A stretch of 64,000 bases of DNA from Camarhynchus parvulus (taxonomy: Eukaryota > Chordata > Aves > Passeriformes > Thraupidae). Position numbers and translations under genes: made by a program. Location: NCBI RefSeq assembly GCF_901933205.1, contig NC_044571.1, positions 13,098,420-13,162,419 on the forward strand. Reading direction: 5' to 3'. Of this stretch, positions 13,035-25,048 are shown in pieces. The notes beneath the pieces are model-generated. The model did no database searches. It was not told the DNA's origin and worked only from the letters and a program-made list of their open reading frames with translations. Position 1 is the first letter of the stretch. Every line of letters starts with the position of its first letter.

Positions 13035-15696
13035 TTTTCGATTACTCTAAAAATGCTTTTGTGTAATGACTGATCAGGATTGTACATAATTGACTAGGGA
13101 TTTAGATTCCTAGAATTCAATGCATTTGCTTAAAGACTAAACACAATATATCTAGTCCTTTGAAACAATAGTCTGTAACAAAGTATAGTGTTGAACTCTG
13201 ATGTAAAAAGCAATACTTGGTGAGATGATGACATATATGGAACAGCTGTTTTGCTGAACAGTTCATGTCACAGTGCTCCTTCTAAACTTTCATGGTTTTG
13301 TTTTTCCAGGGATTTATTTGCTATATTGTAATCACCAACAGAACAGAAACCCAGATATTTAAAACCAGAAAACATTTAGATTGTATAGTTTTGAATACAG
13401 TATATTCTTTCAAAAGTAAAGATAAAAGGTGAAGACAAAATATGGTAGTAGAAACCAAGTACTTCAGAGGTCTTTTTCTGACTTTTTTGCTGTCCATCCT
13501 TAACTATGATTATTTAGATAGTAGTTTGTATCTGCCAGTACTGTGGGTCAAATTGTGAAACTGTCAAGGTCTGTCACTATTTCCAAACCCCCAAAAATGT
13601 TATTAATAAAACTAATAATAGTATGTCCTAAAACCACCAAACTCTTCTCAACCAATGTCCTAAACAAACTAGTCGATCCTTCTGGAAAAAAAAACATAAC
13701 ATGAGAGTGACAATAAAGTATAAGGTTTTATCCCTATTTCTCCAAGAACTCCACAGAGAGACCTCCAGTTGTGAGTACTTCCAATTTTCATCTGATAATC
13801 CATAGACTTATTTTACAAAGGAGGAAAAACAGAAGATGAGGACATAAAGTAGTCAGAAAGATATTTTCCTAAGACCAAATTAGGCAATGATTTTTTTAGC
13901 AAATAACAGGGTTTAGACCACATTCTGACTCTAGAGGTCACACATCTGTCCTAATGTGCAGTAGAACTATATATATATGGATAGATATCCCTATATACCT
14001 ATTCAGGTTATTCATGTTAAAGACAAAGGACATTAAGCATCTAATTCTCTAATATCCTCTCTCAAAATCCTTTAATTAACCTTCAAAAATCTTAATATTA
14101 TTCAATAAGAGAAATTAAGTAATGTACTTTGCCTGCTTTTTAAATCTAAGAGTCAACAGCCCACATGGGAATAATGTGTTCTTCTTAATATTTACCAAAT
14201 GATTAAAGGATTATGGTTTGGGGCAATATTCCACGAGTGCATCATAAACGTGAACAATTAAAGACTCAACAGTGCCCCCTGTGCTATTAAGACCACAGTT
14301 TTAAGATGTGTTTTGTAGTTGACATAGTTTGTCACAAAATAAGTGTCCACCTCTGAAGTGAGACTCTGCCTGCTGGGTCAGTGGTCCCTTGTCTTGTGAT
14401 AGAGAGCTGGTTGCTTTGTGACACATACAGGGTTCACCCTAATCAGAAATCAATTTATTTTCATCTAGCTTATATGCCCAACTCCAGGCCCAATTGTAAA
14501 GCAGACAGAAACAGATAAAGGAGCTGCAAGTTATGTGATTTGAATAATTTTTATTTCTACATCGAAGTTGATGCAAATTACAGGAGTTTTATTGTTAATT
14601 TTTTTTAATTTTAAATAAATTTCTTATGAAGCTCTAGGGCTGAACCCCAGAAATTCTAGAGACACATTAAACTGCCATAAATTCATAGCTGTGAGCACAT
14701 AACTACTTGCTCGCGCAAAAAATTAATAGTTGAGATACTAGATTAAGCCTACATGTTCTCTGAGTGACCATTATTTTGGGGGGTTCATCCCAGTTCCTGG
14801 TTTGAGATCACACAATATTTCATCCCATCATCCTAATTATTCTCAGATTAAGTCTACATATTGTAAGATTAGCTCACAAATCAATATCAAAAGTGCCTAG
14901 CAAGAATGATCTGGATAAGTTATAATATCCTTACTTCCTTGATGCAGAGAAACTACCTGTTCACTTGGGCTTTGTGTGGAATTGAAATATGAATGTTGTT
15001 TTAAGGTCCCAGAGGAATATCTGATTGCAGTAAGACAGTATTTTTTTATCATTGTTGTAATTACCCTGGCATCAGTGGGAAATAATTTTGGTGACCTCAG
15101 AGGACTTTCTATATTGCCATGTTTCAAACCAAATCTTGCTCTGATACTGCTTTAAAGTGAACAATGATTCTATTCCTTATACAGCAAGAGCTTCAGAACA
15201 TGCTTGAAGGGGAAAACAAAGTATGGTTTTATACAGAAAATCTGAACACTCAGTTTTTTTCCCAGAGATTCCAGAGGCATTATCTGGGCTGACTACTCTG
15301 TGGTCTTTGCTGCATTTCTGGGATGCTCTGCAGAACTTCTACCCCTGTTCACATTTAACAATCAGTGAAGCAAGAGGGCAAAATAAAAGTGAGAAACTTC
15401 ATTAATTTCAAAGGAATAAAACAAAGGATGACTTCATTATTAAGTTTACTCTCACCTTTTTGGAAAGAATTTTTTATCCTAGAATAAAAATGATTTTTAG
15501 TATTACAAAGCCAGAATCTGGGCTCCCTTTAAAATTCCTGACTGTGAGGCAATCTCTACTCACAGTTTGCTGACACAAATGAAAGATGGGCTGGAAATAA
15601 CTCTCAGCTGATAAGACTTTCTCTAACCTGCATTTTGAATGTGTGTTTCCTCCATGAGATTCAGGATTGTTTTTGGTCTTTGAAGAAAAAAGAAGG

Positions 15697-15705
15697 AAAA
15701 AAAAA

Positions 15706-15737
<32 letters not shown>

Positions 15738-15774
15738 AAAAAAAAAAAAAAAGAAAAAGAAAAAGAAAAAGAAA

Positions 15775-15842
<68 letters not shown>

Positions 15843-15855
15843 AAAGAAAAAGAAA

Positions 15856-15887
<32 letters not shown>

Positions 15888-15910
15888 AAGAAAAAAAGAA
15901 AAAGAAAAAG
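15697..15910. repeat. Compound poly-A / (GAAAAA)n purine tract
   Basis: This 214-bp all-purine tract has an internal repeat of its own architecture: 28 A, G, 27 A, then eight G spaced exactly six bases apart (15753-15795), then 34 A, G, 15 A, then six G spaced six apart (15846-15876). Looser GAAAAA-type units follow to 15910. The two-fold pattern (A-run, G, A-run, hexamer array) suggests duplication of a compound microsatellite. The long lysine-only and phenylalanine-only reading frames across it are artefacts of composition. Assembly error in length is likely for such a tract. Confidence 0.95.
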
Positions 15911-16940
15911 CCAATTTTTTTCCTGTAACTTTTGTTTAGTTTTCATGCCAGTATTTGCACATACCTGTTCAGCCAACTGTCCCTGACAGTCAGGAACTGA
16001 ATCCATTAATACAATTTGTGCCTTTCCCAAGACAAACAGACTCAAGGGTCTCCTGCCTTCTCTGTTCCTAAGTCAAAAAAGATGTTTCTAATAAATATTT
16101 GTAAAAGAAGAAATCAGTATTATATAATTTTATATCTATTCCAAGAGCTTTTTCATTACAATGCATTAAAAGAATGCAATACAAAACCAGCACTGAAATA
16201 ATTCATTTTAGTGAAAACACATATCTGGAATCTGTATTGTTTTAGTTGGGTATAATTTTAAAAGAATGTTGCTGCAGATAGAAAATGTTATAAATACATA
16301 CAGAATTCGTCTGGACCAGGAAATTGTACAGGAATTATAAAATGTGCTTTAAACAGCATGGGCTTTTCTCTAAAAACATCAGACAAGATATCTTCAGGTT
16401 ATAAATTAGTCCTTCTTCCTTACACATTGTAAATGTATTTGATTGCTAAATATTTAAATAAATTGAAAACATCTATGACTTGTAGTAGCAAAATTACAGT
16501 AACAGAGCAGCAGAAATTTTAGCCAAGAGAAAAATACTTTAAAGGAGAAAGAGGGGGAAAAGAAAAGCAGGTGAGTCACAGAGAGAAAGCAGATAACCTG
16601 TCACATGCATTGTTTACCTGGAAGAAAGCACAAGTCAAGAGCTACTCCAAGGCACATCTGGCTGGTAGAGTTTATAATCAGGGCTGGTGCTGGAAGCTTT
16701 TGCAAGACACGCATGGAGGTACTCCAGCAACACAAGGAATACATTTCCTTGAAAAATACATGTGAATTTAAGACATTATAAGCAGTCCTAAAATAATGAA
16801 TTATAGAGCTATACATAGCTATTTTGGACCTTTTTCACTTCATGTTATGGTGGTTTAATCTAATAATTCAGATTATTAGAACTGAAAAGTAAATACCAAA
16901 AGCATGGCTTCACTAGAAAGAATCAACAAAAATATCACTT

Positions 16941-16972
16941 AAACAATAGTAATTGTAAACAATAGTAATTGT
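16941..16972. repeat. Perfect 16-bp tandem duplication
   Basis: AAACAATAGTAATTGT occurs twice back to back with no mismatch, so the duplication is recent or conserved. A partial third unit (AGTAA) follows. Confidence 0.9.
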
Positions 16973-17256
16973 AGTAAGTATTTCTTTCTTTGGATATCAA
17001 AAAGAAGTATCTAAGGTAGAGACTGTAAAAAACAATTTGTTTTCTGCTAATGAATCCTTCTGGCACCATTGAGTATTAGGTTATCAGAGGGTTGAAGGAC
17101 AGCACTTAAAATCAACTTTCACTCAGGATTTTTCTTGCCTAAATTTAAACTATAGTTCAGAAATTTATTGTCTGCTACAAACTGAAAGCTAATCAATGTG
17201 ACCCAGCCAGAAATATTTGATGTGTTAACCTTTGGGGCCTTCTGGGACCACTCATG

Positions 17257-17325
17257 AAAAGGAAAAAACAAAACAAAACCAACAACAACAACAGAAAAGG
17301 AAACAAAAAAATACCACCACCACAT
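17257..17325. repeat. A-rich low-complexity tract with CAA and ACC units
   Basis: The segment runs from AAAAGGAAAAAACAAAAC through AACAACAACAACAG to ACCACCACCAC. It is low-complexity sequence of the kind that decays from poly-A or microsatellite seeds. No element boundary is visible upstream. Confidence 0.75.
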
Positions 17326-17910
17326 TTGTATCCTTTCTTTTCACAAACCTACACCCTAAACAAATTTTTCCCATCCCTGAGAGGCCCTGGCCTACTTTTG
17401 AGTAAATAAAATGAGATTTCACAGAGGGGTCATCTGCATTTGGGAGAAGGTTCAGGGTTTGTGCTGCTCTTCAGTGACGCCTGTGCAGTCTTGGTTCTCA
17501 TTGTCCACTGCAAGTGCAAGGGCTGTTCACAGGCAGGGAGCACACTGTGACAATACCAGCATGGCAGAGGCTGGGACAAGCTCTGCTCACAGCTGCCAGG
17601 GGTGCAGAGGTGAGATGTTGGCTGGCCTTTCAAGGCAGGACCCCCTCTGGCCATTAGAAGAGAGCATCCAGTAAGGAAGAGCTTTGAACTAGGGTGCAAC
17701 CACGGACCTTTGGGCTTTTTTGGGTTTCTGCACCCTCCAAGTCCTACAGAGCCACAGTCCAAGTTGCCAGGTACTCCTGTGGTGAGAGTCTGAGCAAGAG
17801 TGAGTGTCTGAGCTGATGATTTAGTCAAGGCCTACAAGATCCACTTTGTAAATGTTCTACTGAGGCACTGGCCTTTATTTTTGTTTATTCTTTGACATTC
17901 TTAAACTTAA

Positions 17911-17956
17911 TGGCCCTTAGGGGTCCCTTTCAACTTGAATTATTCTATGATTCAAT
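17911..17956 (+). mobile_element. CR1 LINE 3' tip, plus strand
   Basis: GGTCCCTTTCAACTTGAAT followed by TATTCTATGATTC is the last part of a CR1 3' UTR with its terminal ATTCTATG-type repeat in sense orientation. Only about 46 bp are recognisable, so this is a very short 5'-truncated copy or the surviving end of a decayed one. Confidence 0.75.
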
Positions 17957-18800
17957 GGCTCCCACCTAAATCCTTGTGAACTTTTTGCTGAATTTATTAC
18001 AAGTAAAACTGTTGTAGAAGTTTCTCTGGACACATTAGAAGCTGACAACAATTTCAATTTTGTATTTTATATTTTAATGAAATATGATATTCATAGAACT
18101 AAATAATGGAGGGCACTTTTTAGGCTGTCATAGGTACTGGAAATCTATAAGGAACTTTTATTCTAACAATCAAGAGGACTCCCATAAGGATATCAAAGGA
18201 AATTAGCTTACAGAGGTAATCTGCCTTGTAAGATAGTAAAAGACCTTGTTACAAGAGAAAAAAAAAAGAAAGTTTGAAAGTCAAGAAGAATCTGAATCAA
18301 TAGTGAAAAAAATTGCTAACCATAGTTAGAACTGTAAAGCTGAAGCTCACTTTTATGTTTTATTAAACATAACTCAATTGTACATTGTGTGAACTGCACA
18401 TCAAATTTGAAATAACAGAGCCATTAATCATACATGAAAAGTCAGCAGTAGATTTAGAATACCTACCACATGTGATGATGAACTCAGGATTTCCTGTAAC
18501 AGGCATTTACTGTTCTGAGACAATTTGCAAATGTCATGAAGACCAAATATGTCAAGTTCAGGATAGATTTATTGTAGAAAACAGTGTTTAAAGCCTCATA
18601 TTTCCTTCTTATGGTGTATAACCTGCTCCTTTTTAAACCTTTATATTTAACAGATGTTGCAAGTTTTAGAGCTATGCTTAGATATTGTTAAGTAATTAAT
18701 TAAATCAGACCTGGTGTCTAAAACTAGAAACAAAAAGGAACTCTCTTCCAGTGGATGGATGAACTGTTAGAACTTGCTGCATGGTGATTTTCTTTTAACT

Positions 18801-19118
18801 TCACAGAATCACAGAATATGTTGAGTTGGATGGGACCCACAAGGATCAAGCCCAACCCTTGGCCCTGCATAGGATGCCCCAAAAATCACACCATGGGCCT
18901 GAGAGCATTGATCAAATCCTTTTTTTACTCTGTCGGTCTTGGTGCTGTGATCACTTCCCTGAGGAGCCTGTTCCAGTGCCCAACCCCACTCTGGCTCAAA
19001 AACATTTTCCTGATATGTGGTTTTTCCTGATACAGGTTTTCCAACCTAAACCTCCCATGACACAGCTTCAGGCCATTCCCTTGGGTCCTGTCACTGATCA
19101 CCACAGAGGAGAGATCAC
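18801..19118 (-). mobile_element. CR1 LINE fragment, 3' end, minus strand
   Basis: It opens with TCACAGAATCACAGAATATG and continues through GAGCCTGTTCCAGTGCCCA, CTAAACCTCCCATGACACA and GGCCATTCCCTTGGGTCCTG, the reverse complement of a CR1 3' UTR. About 320 bp remain. It carries an internal tandem duplication at 19005-19036 (two units beginning TTTTCCTGATA) that other copies lack. Its 3' end type matches 4826 and 48179. Confidence 0.94.
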
Positions 19119-22030
19119 AATCAAACCCTCTTCAAATTCTACTTCCACAAAAAGGTATTTACTTATAATAAGAGAATACTTATAAAATGTGATCCAAGTT
19201 ATGGAGGAATCCCAACACTTATCACAATCATTGCTAAACTTGTGTTCTGGGAATGTATGAAGCTGGAGCAGTGATAAGCCATTATGTTAACCATATCATA
19301 AAGGAATCAATTCAGTACCATCTCCTCTGTAGGGACAAGGATAAGGAAGCTGTCTGTATACTTGAAATTACAGCTGTAAGTAAATGTATATGTAGAGCAT
19401 TTGGGCATCAGCAGGTCTCAGCCTATCTCTACTGGCAGTTGGCTATTAAGTAGGATATTGTGGACTCAGTAGTCAAAAATAATTATACATTTCAGTCCTC
19501 TGAGCAACTAGCTGAAAGGAAGTGAAATAAGGGATAATAAAACCAAATGCAATGAAGATGTGGTGGTATATATTAAAAAAATATGGATCAGTGCATCACT
19601 TTTATTTTTCTTCACACTTTCTATCAAATTGAATGTCTGGAATTCTGCATCCCAAACTCATCCTTTCTAAGCCACCATTTTCAGACTGTTATCCTGCCTC
19701 TGTAGTTGTGCTGAGGGGAAGATCGGGTAACTAACATTTATTTTTCCAAAATATCTTCTGCAATTTCAGTAATGACACTGGAAGAGAAGTCACTGGAGAA
19801 AGGAAGATGAGGAAAATATCAGGGAATGTCACCTTCATGCACAAACATTATTTTTTTAGGAGACATAGTATTTGAAGAAAGCTTATTCTTTACTCATGTT
19901 GCTTTCCACGATGACAAGCAGAATGTTCCTGCAGTAGTCACAATGAACAAACTCCTTCAGAGTTCCTGTCTTACTAAAGACTTGTCTAATATGCAAATTG
20001 TCCCTATGGTATATTTTATTTCTTAAGACCTGTCTCACATTTTTAAAGACATCCTTCTCTAACTGTTCTATACATCAAATAAATGCATAAGTTGGCAGCA
20101 CTTGGTGGTGGAGACTGGGGACAGAAGCATATGTTATGCAAAGGAATTCCTCTTGGGCATTTATTTAAAATGTATTTGCAATACTTCCTTCACCTATTTA
20201 TATTTTACTTTCTAGAACTGAATTAACATAACCCAAATCTTCAGAAATCTCTGCAGAAAATAAAAATATGCTATAAATAACTAGGAAATACATAAGAAAA
20301 AAATCTCCTAGGGACTTAGCTGTGCAGGTGTAAGTACTGCTGTTGTGGAATAACCCAAAGGGTAGTTTGCAGTTCATTAATAAAAATGGTACAAACGAAA
20401 TGAAAAAGAGAAACACTGCAGCATATAAAATAATAACAAAATAAACACAACTCTCCTTTAATTCATTTTTCTCTCTCTTTCTCACTGTTGTTTAGCAGAG
20501 GTACAGATCTGTAAGCATGCATTGTTTTCCAGGGGCATAGCACATGACTGCACAACACTGGGAGAACTTAGCCTGGTACAGATGAAAAAAATATAGAGAA
20601 CCTGGACCTCCATAATGAATAAATCTCTCTGATTTTAATCAGATAAAATTTCTAAACTGCTTTGGAGTTGCAAATTTAAATTATCTGCACAGAATCGCAG
20701 TCACCTCTTTCATTCTCAGGAAAGCTTACTTCCATTTTCCTTTGATAGAATGTCATTATTTTCTTTCATTCCGCTGTTACTCCTCCACATTTGTTTCTGT
20801 CTAGTTTAATCTTTCTTCCTTTTTCAAACCTTCTTCAGCTCTTTTGTTTTTCCTTTTTATTTTTTCCCATCTCTGTCTTGCTCCCAGAGATAAAGCACTA
20901 CAAGACATATCTGCCTTTCCTTTATATTCAGTTCTGCTTACTTTTGCCTTTGAAAGATGGTTGAGCTTTGATCTGAATTTTTTGTTTCTCTCTGTATCAA
21001 CAACATGTTAACCTGTGCTAATGTTTTAGTTCTGTATTTTCTCCTTTCAGTATCATATTTGTGAGGAAGTGTTTATTTGGCTTGCTGTGCTTTTTCAACA
21101 ATTTCTGTCTATTTTGTATACACATTATAGCAGTAGCACAAGAATGGTGGTGTGCATAGTATACATTGCTGTGCACTATTACTTTGATATTTGTACATTA
21201 TTAGAAAATGTTAGAGATATAGGCGCTGAAAATAATTATTATAAGCCTGAATAAAATGAACAGTGTGAAAATTTCTAATTACTTGGACAATAAAAAATAG
21301 ACATATGTACTTATCTGAATTCATTTGAATAACAGAGTAAATGACTGTTTACATAGAATAAGGACTAAATTCACTTGTTTATCCCACTGGATAAACACAT
21401 CATTATGGGAAGGTCTTTCCAAACAGATTTCTGGATGATCCCATCAGTCTAACTGAAGCTAAACACAAAGTAGCAAACCCAGTACTGTGTCAGTAAAAGC
21501 AAACATACCTACATCTCTGAGGAGGCTGGAAAGAAAACAGGTGAGTTTTACTAACCTCCTACAAATTATTAAAATCATTCTTGCTGCTAGTTTCTAGCTG
21601 TATAATTGAAGCATATAAATTTCCATATTACTCCATGCCAACTTCTTCTAATATTCTATAAATATATTTGGATTTTCAGTCTGACCTGTACTGTCTTGAT
21701 TAGTGTAATCCATAGTCAACAAAGACAGTTATTTACTTCCAAACCCTGAAATTCAGGGATGTATTTCCAGTGAAATGAGGACATTGTTGAGGATGAACGC
21801 TGTGTTTAATTTCAGTCACCCCCACCAAAAAATTACCTCCTACTGTAAGAGCTACACAGAACAGCTACTAGAAAAATTCAAGAAATGCATAACCTCTTGT
21901 ATAAGAGGAGACTGAAAAACTCTCTACTGTTCAGTCTAGTGAAAATAAGGCAACTGGGAATATTATTGAGCTCTGCAAATATAGCTGATGGGGTAGCTAA
22001 ACACCAGGAAAAAAAGAAGGGCTGAGTAAG

Positions 22031-22595
22031 CTAAAAAAGCAGTGCTGACTTGAGAATCCATAAGTGTGACTGTGTGTGAATAAATTGAGGCTGGAAGTGT
22101 GTCACAGCCCCGAGCCCCTTCCAGCCCCTGGCTTGGCCGGCTGAGCGTGAGGATGGCACCGTGCTGGCAGGAGCAGCTCCAGGAGAGCTGTGACCATGAC
22201 CATGGGCCCCTTCTGCCCTCCAGAGCTGCTGCAAGCTCAGTGTCTCCTGCTGACCTTTGCCAGAGCTGCTCAGCACTGCTGCTGTGCCTCCCCACTCTGC
22301 AGATATCCTGCAGCACCTCCCAGATGGAGTCACCAAGGGAGGGAAGGGAACGTCCTCATGGCGAAGCTTTTGTTGAGCTGTGTCAGTAGAAAGTGAAGTC
22401 CCAGTGGCCTGGCAGGGTCTGTCCAGCAAGTTGTCCCTGTGACAGATAACAGAGCAATGACAAATACCATAACCAAAGGCTGCTGACAGATATTCCCAAG
22501 AAACCCACAGGGACACAGAAAGAGCTGTGCTCAGAAGGGAGTCCTGTCGACAGGTAAGCAATGGCTCAGTGTGCCCATTTAACGTTTTCTGCAAG
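22031..22595 (-). other. Unclassified GC-richer block with a 187-codon minus-strand open frame
   Basis: The base composition rises clearly above the AT-rich surroundings between about 22060 and 22595. A 187-codon frame is open on the minus strand (22031-22594), overlapped by a 117-codon minus frame and a 96-codon plus frame. The predicted protein is Ser/Gly/Gln-rich with no transmembrane segment, motif or domain I recognise. Simultaneous openness in several frames fits GC-rich DNA with few stop codons rather than coding selection. It may be an LTR or another decayed repeat (the minus strand has AATTTATTC near its 3' end), or a former CpG-rich regulatory block. No function is assigned. Confidence 0.3.
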
Positions 22596-23750
22596 CATCC
22601 AAATAGTTCATAAATTTTCTGTATTTATTTTTTATGACTGCTTAAACCTTCTACAAAAGGAGGATGATTGACATTGCAGGAATACAATCTCCATTTATAA
22701 CCCTGACCCCAATTAATCAAGAATAAACTGTTTTAGTTCTTAAAAACAGCAAAGCTCAGCCACAGGATAGCAGAGACTAAACATATGCTGCCCTCCTGCT
22801 CCCAAACCTATCTGCAATTTTCTCTCTGGATACTCTTGTAACAAGCCCCCAGCAGGCCAGAGAAAGAGGCACTTAGTTGTTGGTGCATAGACTTCTGTAG
22901 TGACAATGGAGTACATGTTGTTTGCATACTTGAACTACGAATAAATATTTGCATTTTGTGCTAAGAGAATATTGTTTCCTCTAGAGGTGTTATCAATTCC
23001 AGAGCCTTCTGCTTTCACTCTGGGTTTTGCACATTAGGAGGAAGATCATTTCATTCTGTTTACATGTTCACTTTCTTCTTACTTCATCCTAGTGATTTTT
23101 CCTAATCCCATTCTGTGGCAGCTGCCAATATTGTCTTGAGCCAAGTCATAATGTGGCTTGTGAAGCTGACAGACAATGGGAATAGCTGCAATTTACAGCT
23201 GTGAGAGGTGGCAGCAAATATCTGGGGAACTAATGGGAAAGTGAGAAGGTGTTTTCAACCCTCTTTGTCAATGTATAAAACCACTAAGACAAGGATGTGC
23301 TATTCTAGTTTCATCATGGTATTTGGGGTGAAACACTATCTTTTGAGAGCTGAGACAAATTCCTTCATAACTGTACAATTTATGCCTGTTCTAAGCAACC
23401 TTTCAACATTTTTCTCAATCCATGATGTCAGTAGGGGATTTCTACTGCCTGACAACTCTTAACTAGACCATGGGGGAAAACAGAGGAGTTTGAGAGCTCT
23501 GTCAGGAAGGGTGCTGAACAAATTTTACAGACAAATGTAAAGTCAGGTAAAAAGGATGCTCAGGTATGATGGGGTGGAGAATTCAGAAGTTACAGTATTT
23601 TATACCCATTATCTGGAAAGTGCAAACAATTACACTACCATAATGGAAAAACATAAGGAAATTTGATTCCAGGGAGTAGTCCACAAAAACTTGTATTCTT
23701 GGCTTCTAGATCTAAATTAAATTATAGGTTATACCCACGGCTGATGGCAG

Positions 23751-23778
23751 AGGGAGGGGAGGGGGAGAAGGGAGGGGA
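23751..23778 (+). repeat. G-rich purine tract with G-quadruplex potential
   Basis: Five guanine runs of 3, 4, 5, 3 and 4 bases occur within 26 bases (23752-23777), separated by one to four bases. That satisfies the usual G3+N1-7 quadruplex pattern on the plus strand. The purine-only run extends to about 23788. No promoter or gene is next to it, so any role is unknown. Confidence 0.8.
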
Positions 23779-24954
23779 GAGAAGGAATAAAATATGACAA
23801 TTAATAACCTGAGATTGTACAAAATGCTCATTGAGGGTATTTTGAAACAAAATACACCGATGTGCTAAATGAGTTTTGATAGTCTAATTCAGATTTCAGT
23901 TTTCATTAATCAGAAGTGTGTGCATGTAGTAGAGTTCTGTTCCAGCAGTCTTCAATTTATTATTATTATGGCTGCGTGATTTTTTACTGTGACTGTTGCC
24001 TATCCCATAAACATCTGGCTCTGTAGGATAACATATTGAGTTGTTCAGAACCCTTCCTCAGATATGAATTCAATTTCTTCAAATTGAATGAGACCTCCTT
24101 TGTTTTTTTCTGTTTCAGCTCCTCAAAGCTATGAAGAGAAAAAAAAACTGTCTCAGATTTAAGTAGTTGTAATATCTGCTTTTGAAAAATAAAACCACAG
24201 TGAAAAGGCACTTATAAACAAAATACTTTTGGAAGGAAGAAATGTTACTAAGGTTTTTGATCCATATTTACCTTTGTTCATAGTGATAAAAATGGATTTT
24301 CAGATGGTTTAAAATCTCTATTTTTCCCCCCCTTAAGATGCAAATATTGCAAAGAAAGCAAAATGCAACAAAACAATGTCTATAGTATAAGGAGGACCAC
24401 AATCAAATGGACCAAACACTTTCAACTGCTGTCATGAAGCAGAATTAAAAGTGAGGGGGGAAAAAAGCTTACTTTGCAATCTGGATTAACTCCCAGATTT
24501 TCCAGAACTGTCCCATGTTGCTATTACATCACTTGTTTATAAATCAAATTTAATCTCACTCTGTTTATATGTCTGAAGGCTGGGGTTAGCCATGCATCAC
24601 CTTGGCTGGTCCCTGTAGCACACACTCAGTCCAGCCAGGCACAGCTCCCCCTGCAGTGCAGAGAAATGGGACACTCCATGGATGCAAGTGTCATCATCAA
24701 CTCAAGAGGAAGGAATAGTTCTGAATAGCAGAGAAAAGTCTTCTTGTCACTCTGACTGATTGGTAAGCAAAAGGGTGAGAGCTGGTGAAGGCTTTGTTTT
24801 CTGAATATTAAGGATATTTTTAACTGACGTTTTCTTCTTGAGCCTGATGTATATCCCAGGGTAAAGTCAAAATTTAACAGAAAATAACAGTGTCTACCTC
24901 TGAGAATGAAAGGATGAACCCATTATGAGTCCCCCCCATTATGAGTAAGTGGCT

Positions 24955-25048
24955 TTAGGTGGCCCCTCTTGAGCAGAGGGGTTGGACCAGACAACTTCCA
25001 AAGCTCCTTTCCAGTTTCAAACCTTCTGTGGTTCTGTGATTCTATGAA
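24955..25048 (+). mobile_element. CR1 LINE 3' end, plus strand
   Basis: GCAGAGGGGTTGGACCAGAC, then CCTTTCCAGTTTCAAACCTTC and GTGGTTCTGTGATTCTATGA form the last stretch of a CR1 3' UTR in sense orientation, including the terminal octamer-like repeats. Only about 90 bp are kept. The GTTGGACCAGA wording differs from the copies at 31225 and 17911, so it probably belongs to another CR1 subfamily. Confidence 0.88.

Larger units (their letters stand above)
11519..15696. other. AT-rich spacer with small repeats, no gene recognised
   Basis: No open frame above about 92 codons is worth naming. Items listed separately are an old palindromic repeat (12153-12222), an alternating purine/pyrimidine tract (12917-12946) and a 29-bp tandem duplication (12977-13034). 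A short TA-rich inverted patch sits at about 13968-13996. The rest is unclassified AT-rich DNA. Confidence 0.55.
15911..18800. other. Spacer with short repeats, no gene recognised
   Basis: AT-rich sequence containing a 16-bp perfect tandem duplication (16941-16972), an A-rich CAA/ACC tract (17257-17325) and a CR1 3' tip (17911-17956), all listed separately. A GC-richer patch at about 17410-17830 opens an 87-codon plus frame and a 132-codon minus frame with no recognisable domain. Confidence 0.5.
19119..24954. other. Spacer with a pyrimidine tract, a GC-rich block and a G-rich tract; no gene recognised
   Basis: Mostly AT-rich unique sequence. About 20745-20890 is pyrimidine-rich on the plus strand. 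The GC-richer block at 22060-22595 and the G-rich tract at 23751-23778 are listed separately. A 12-bp direct repeat, CCCATTATGAGT, occurs at 24919-24930 and 24935-24946, just before the CR1 copy. None of the open frames resembles a known protein. Confidence 0.5.

Noticed and set aside
15474..16045. Long open frames (up to about 146 codons) on both strands
   Set aside because: They exist only because the A/GAAAAA tract encodes Lys/Arg/Glu or Phe/Leu/Ser without stops; composition artefact.
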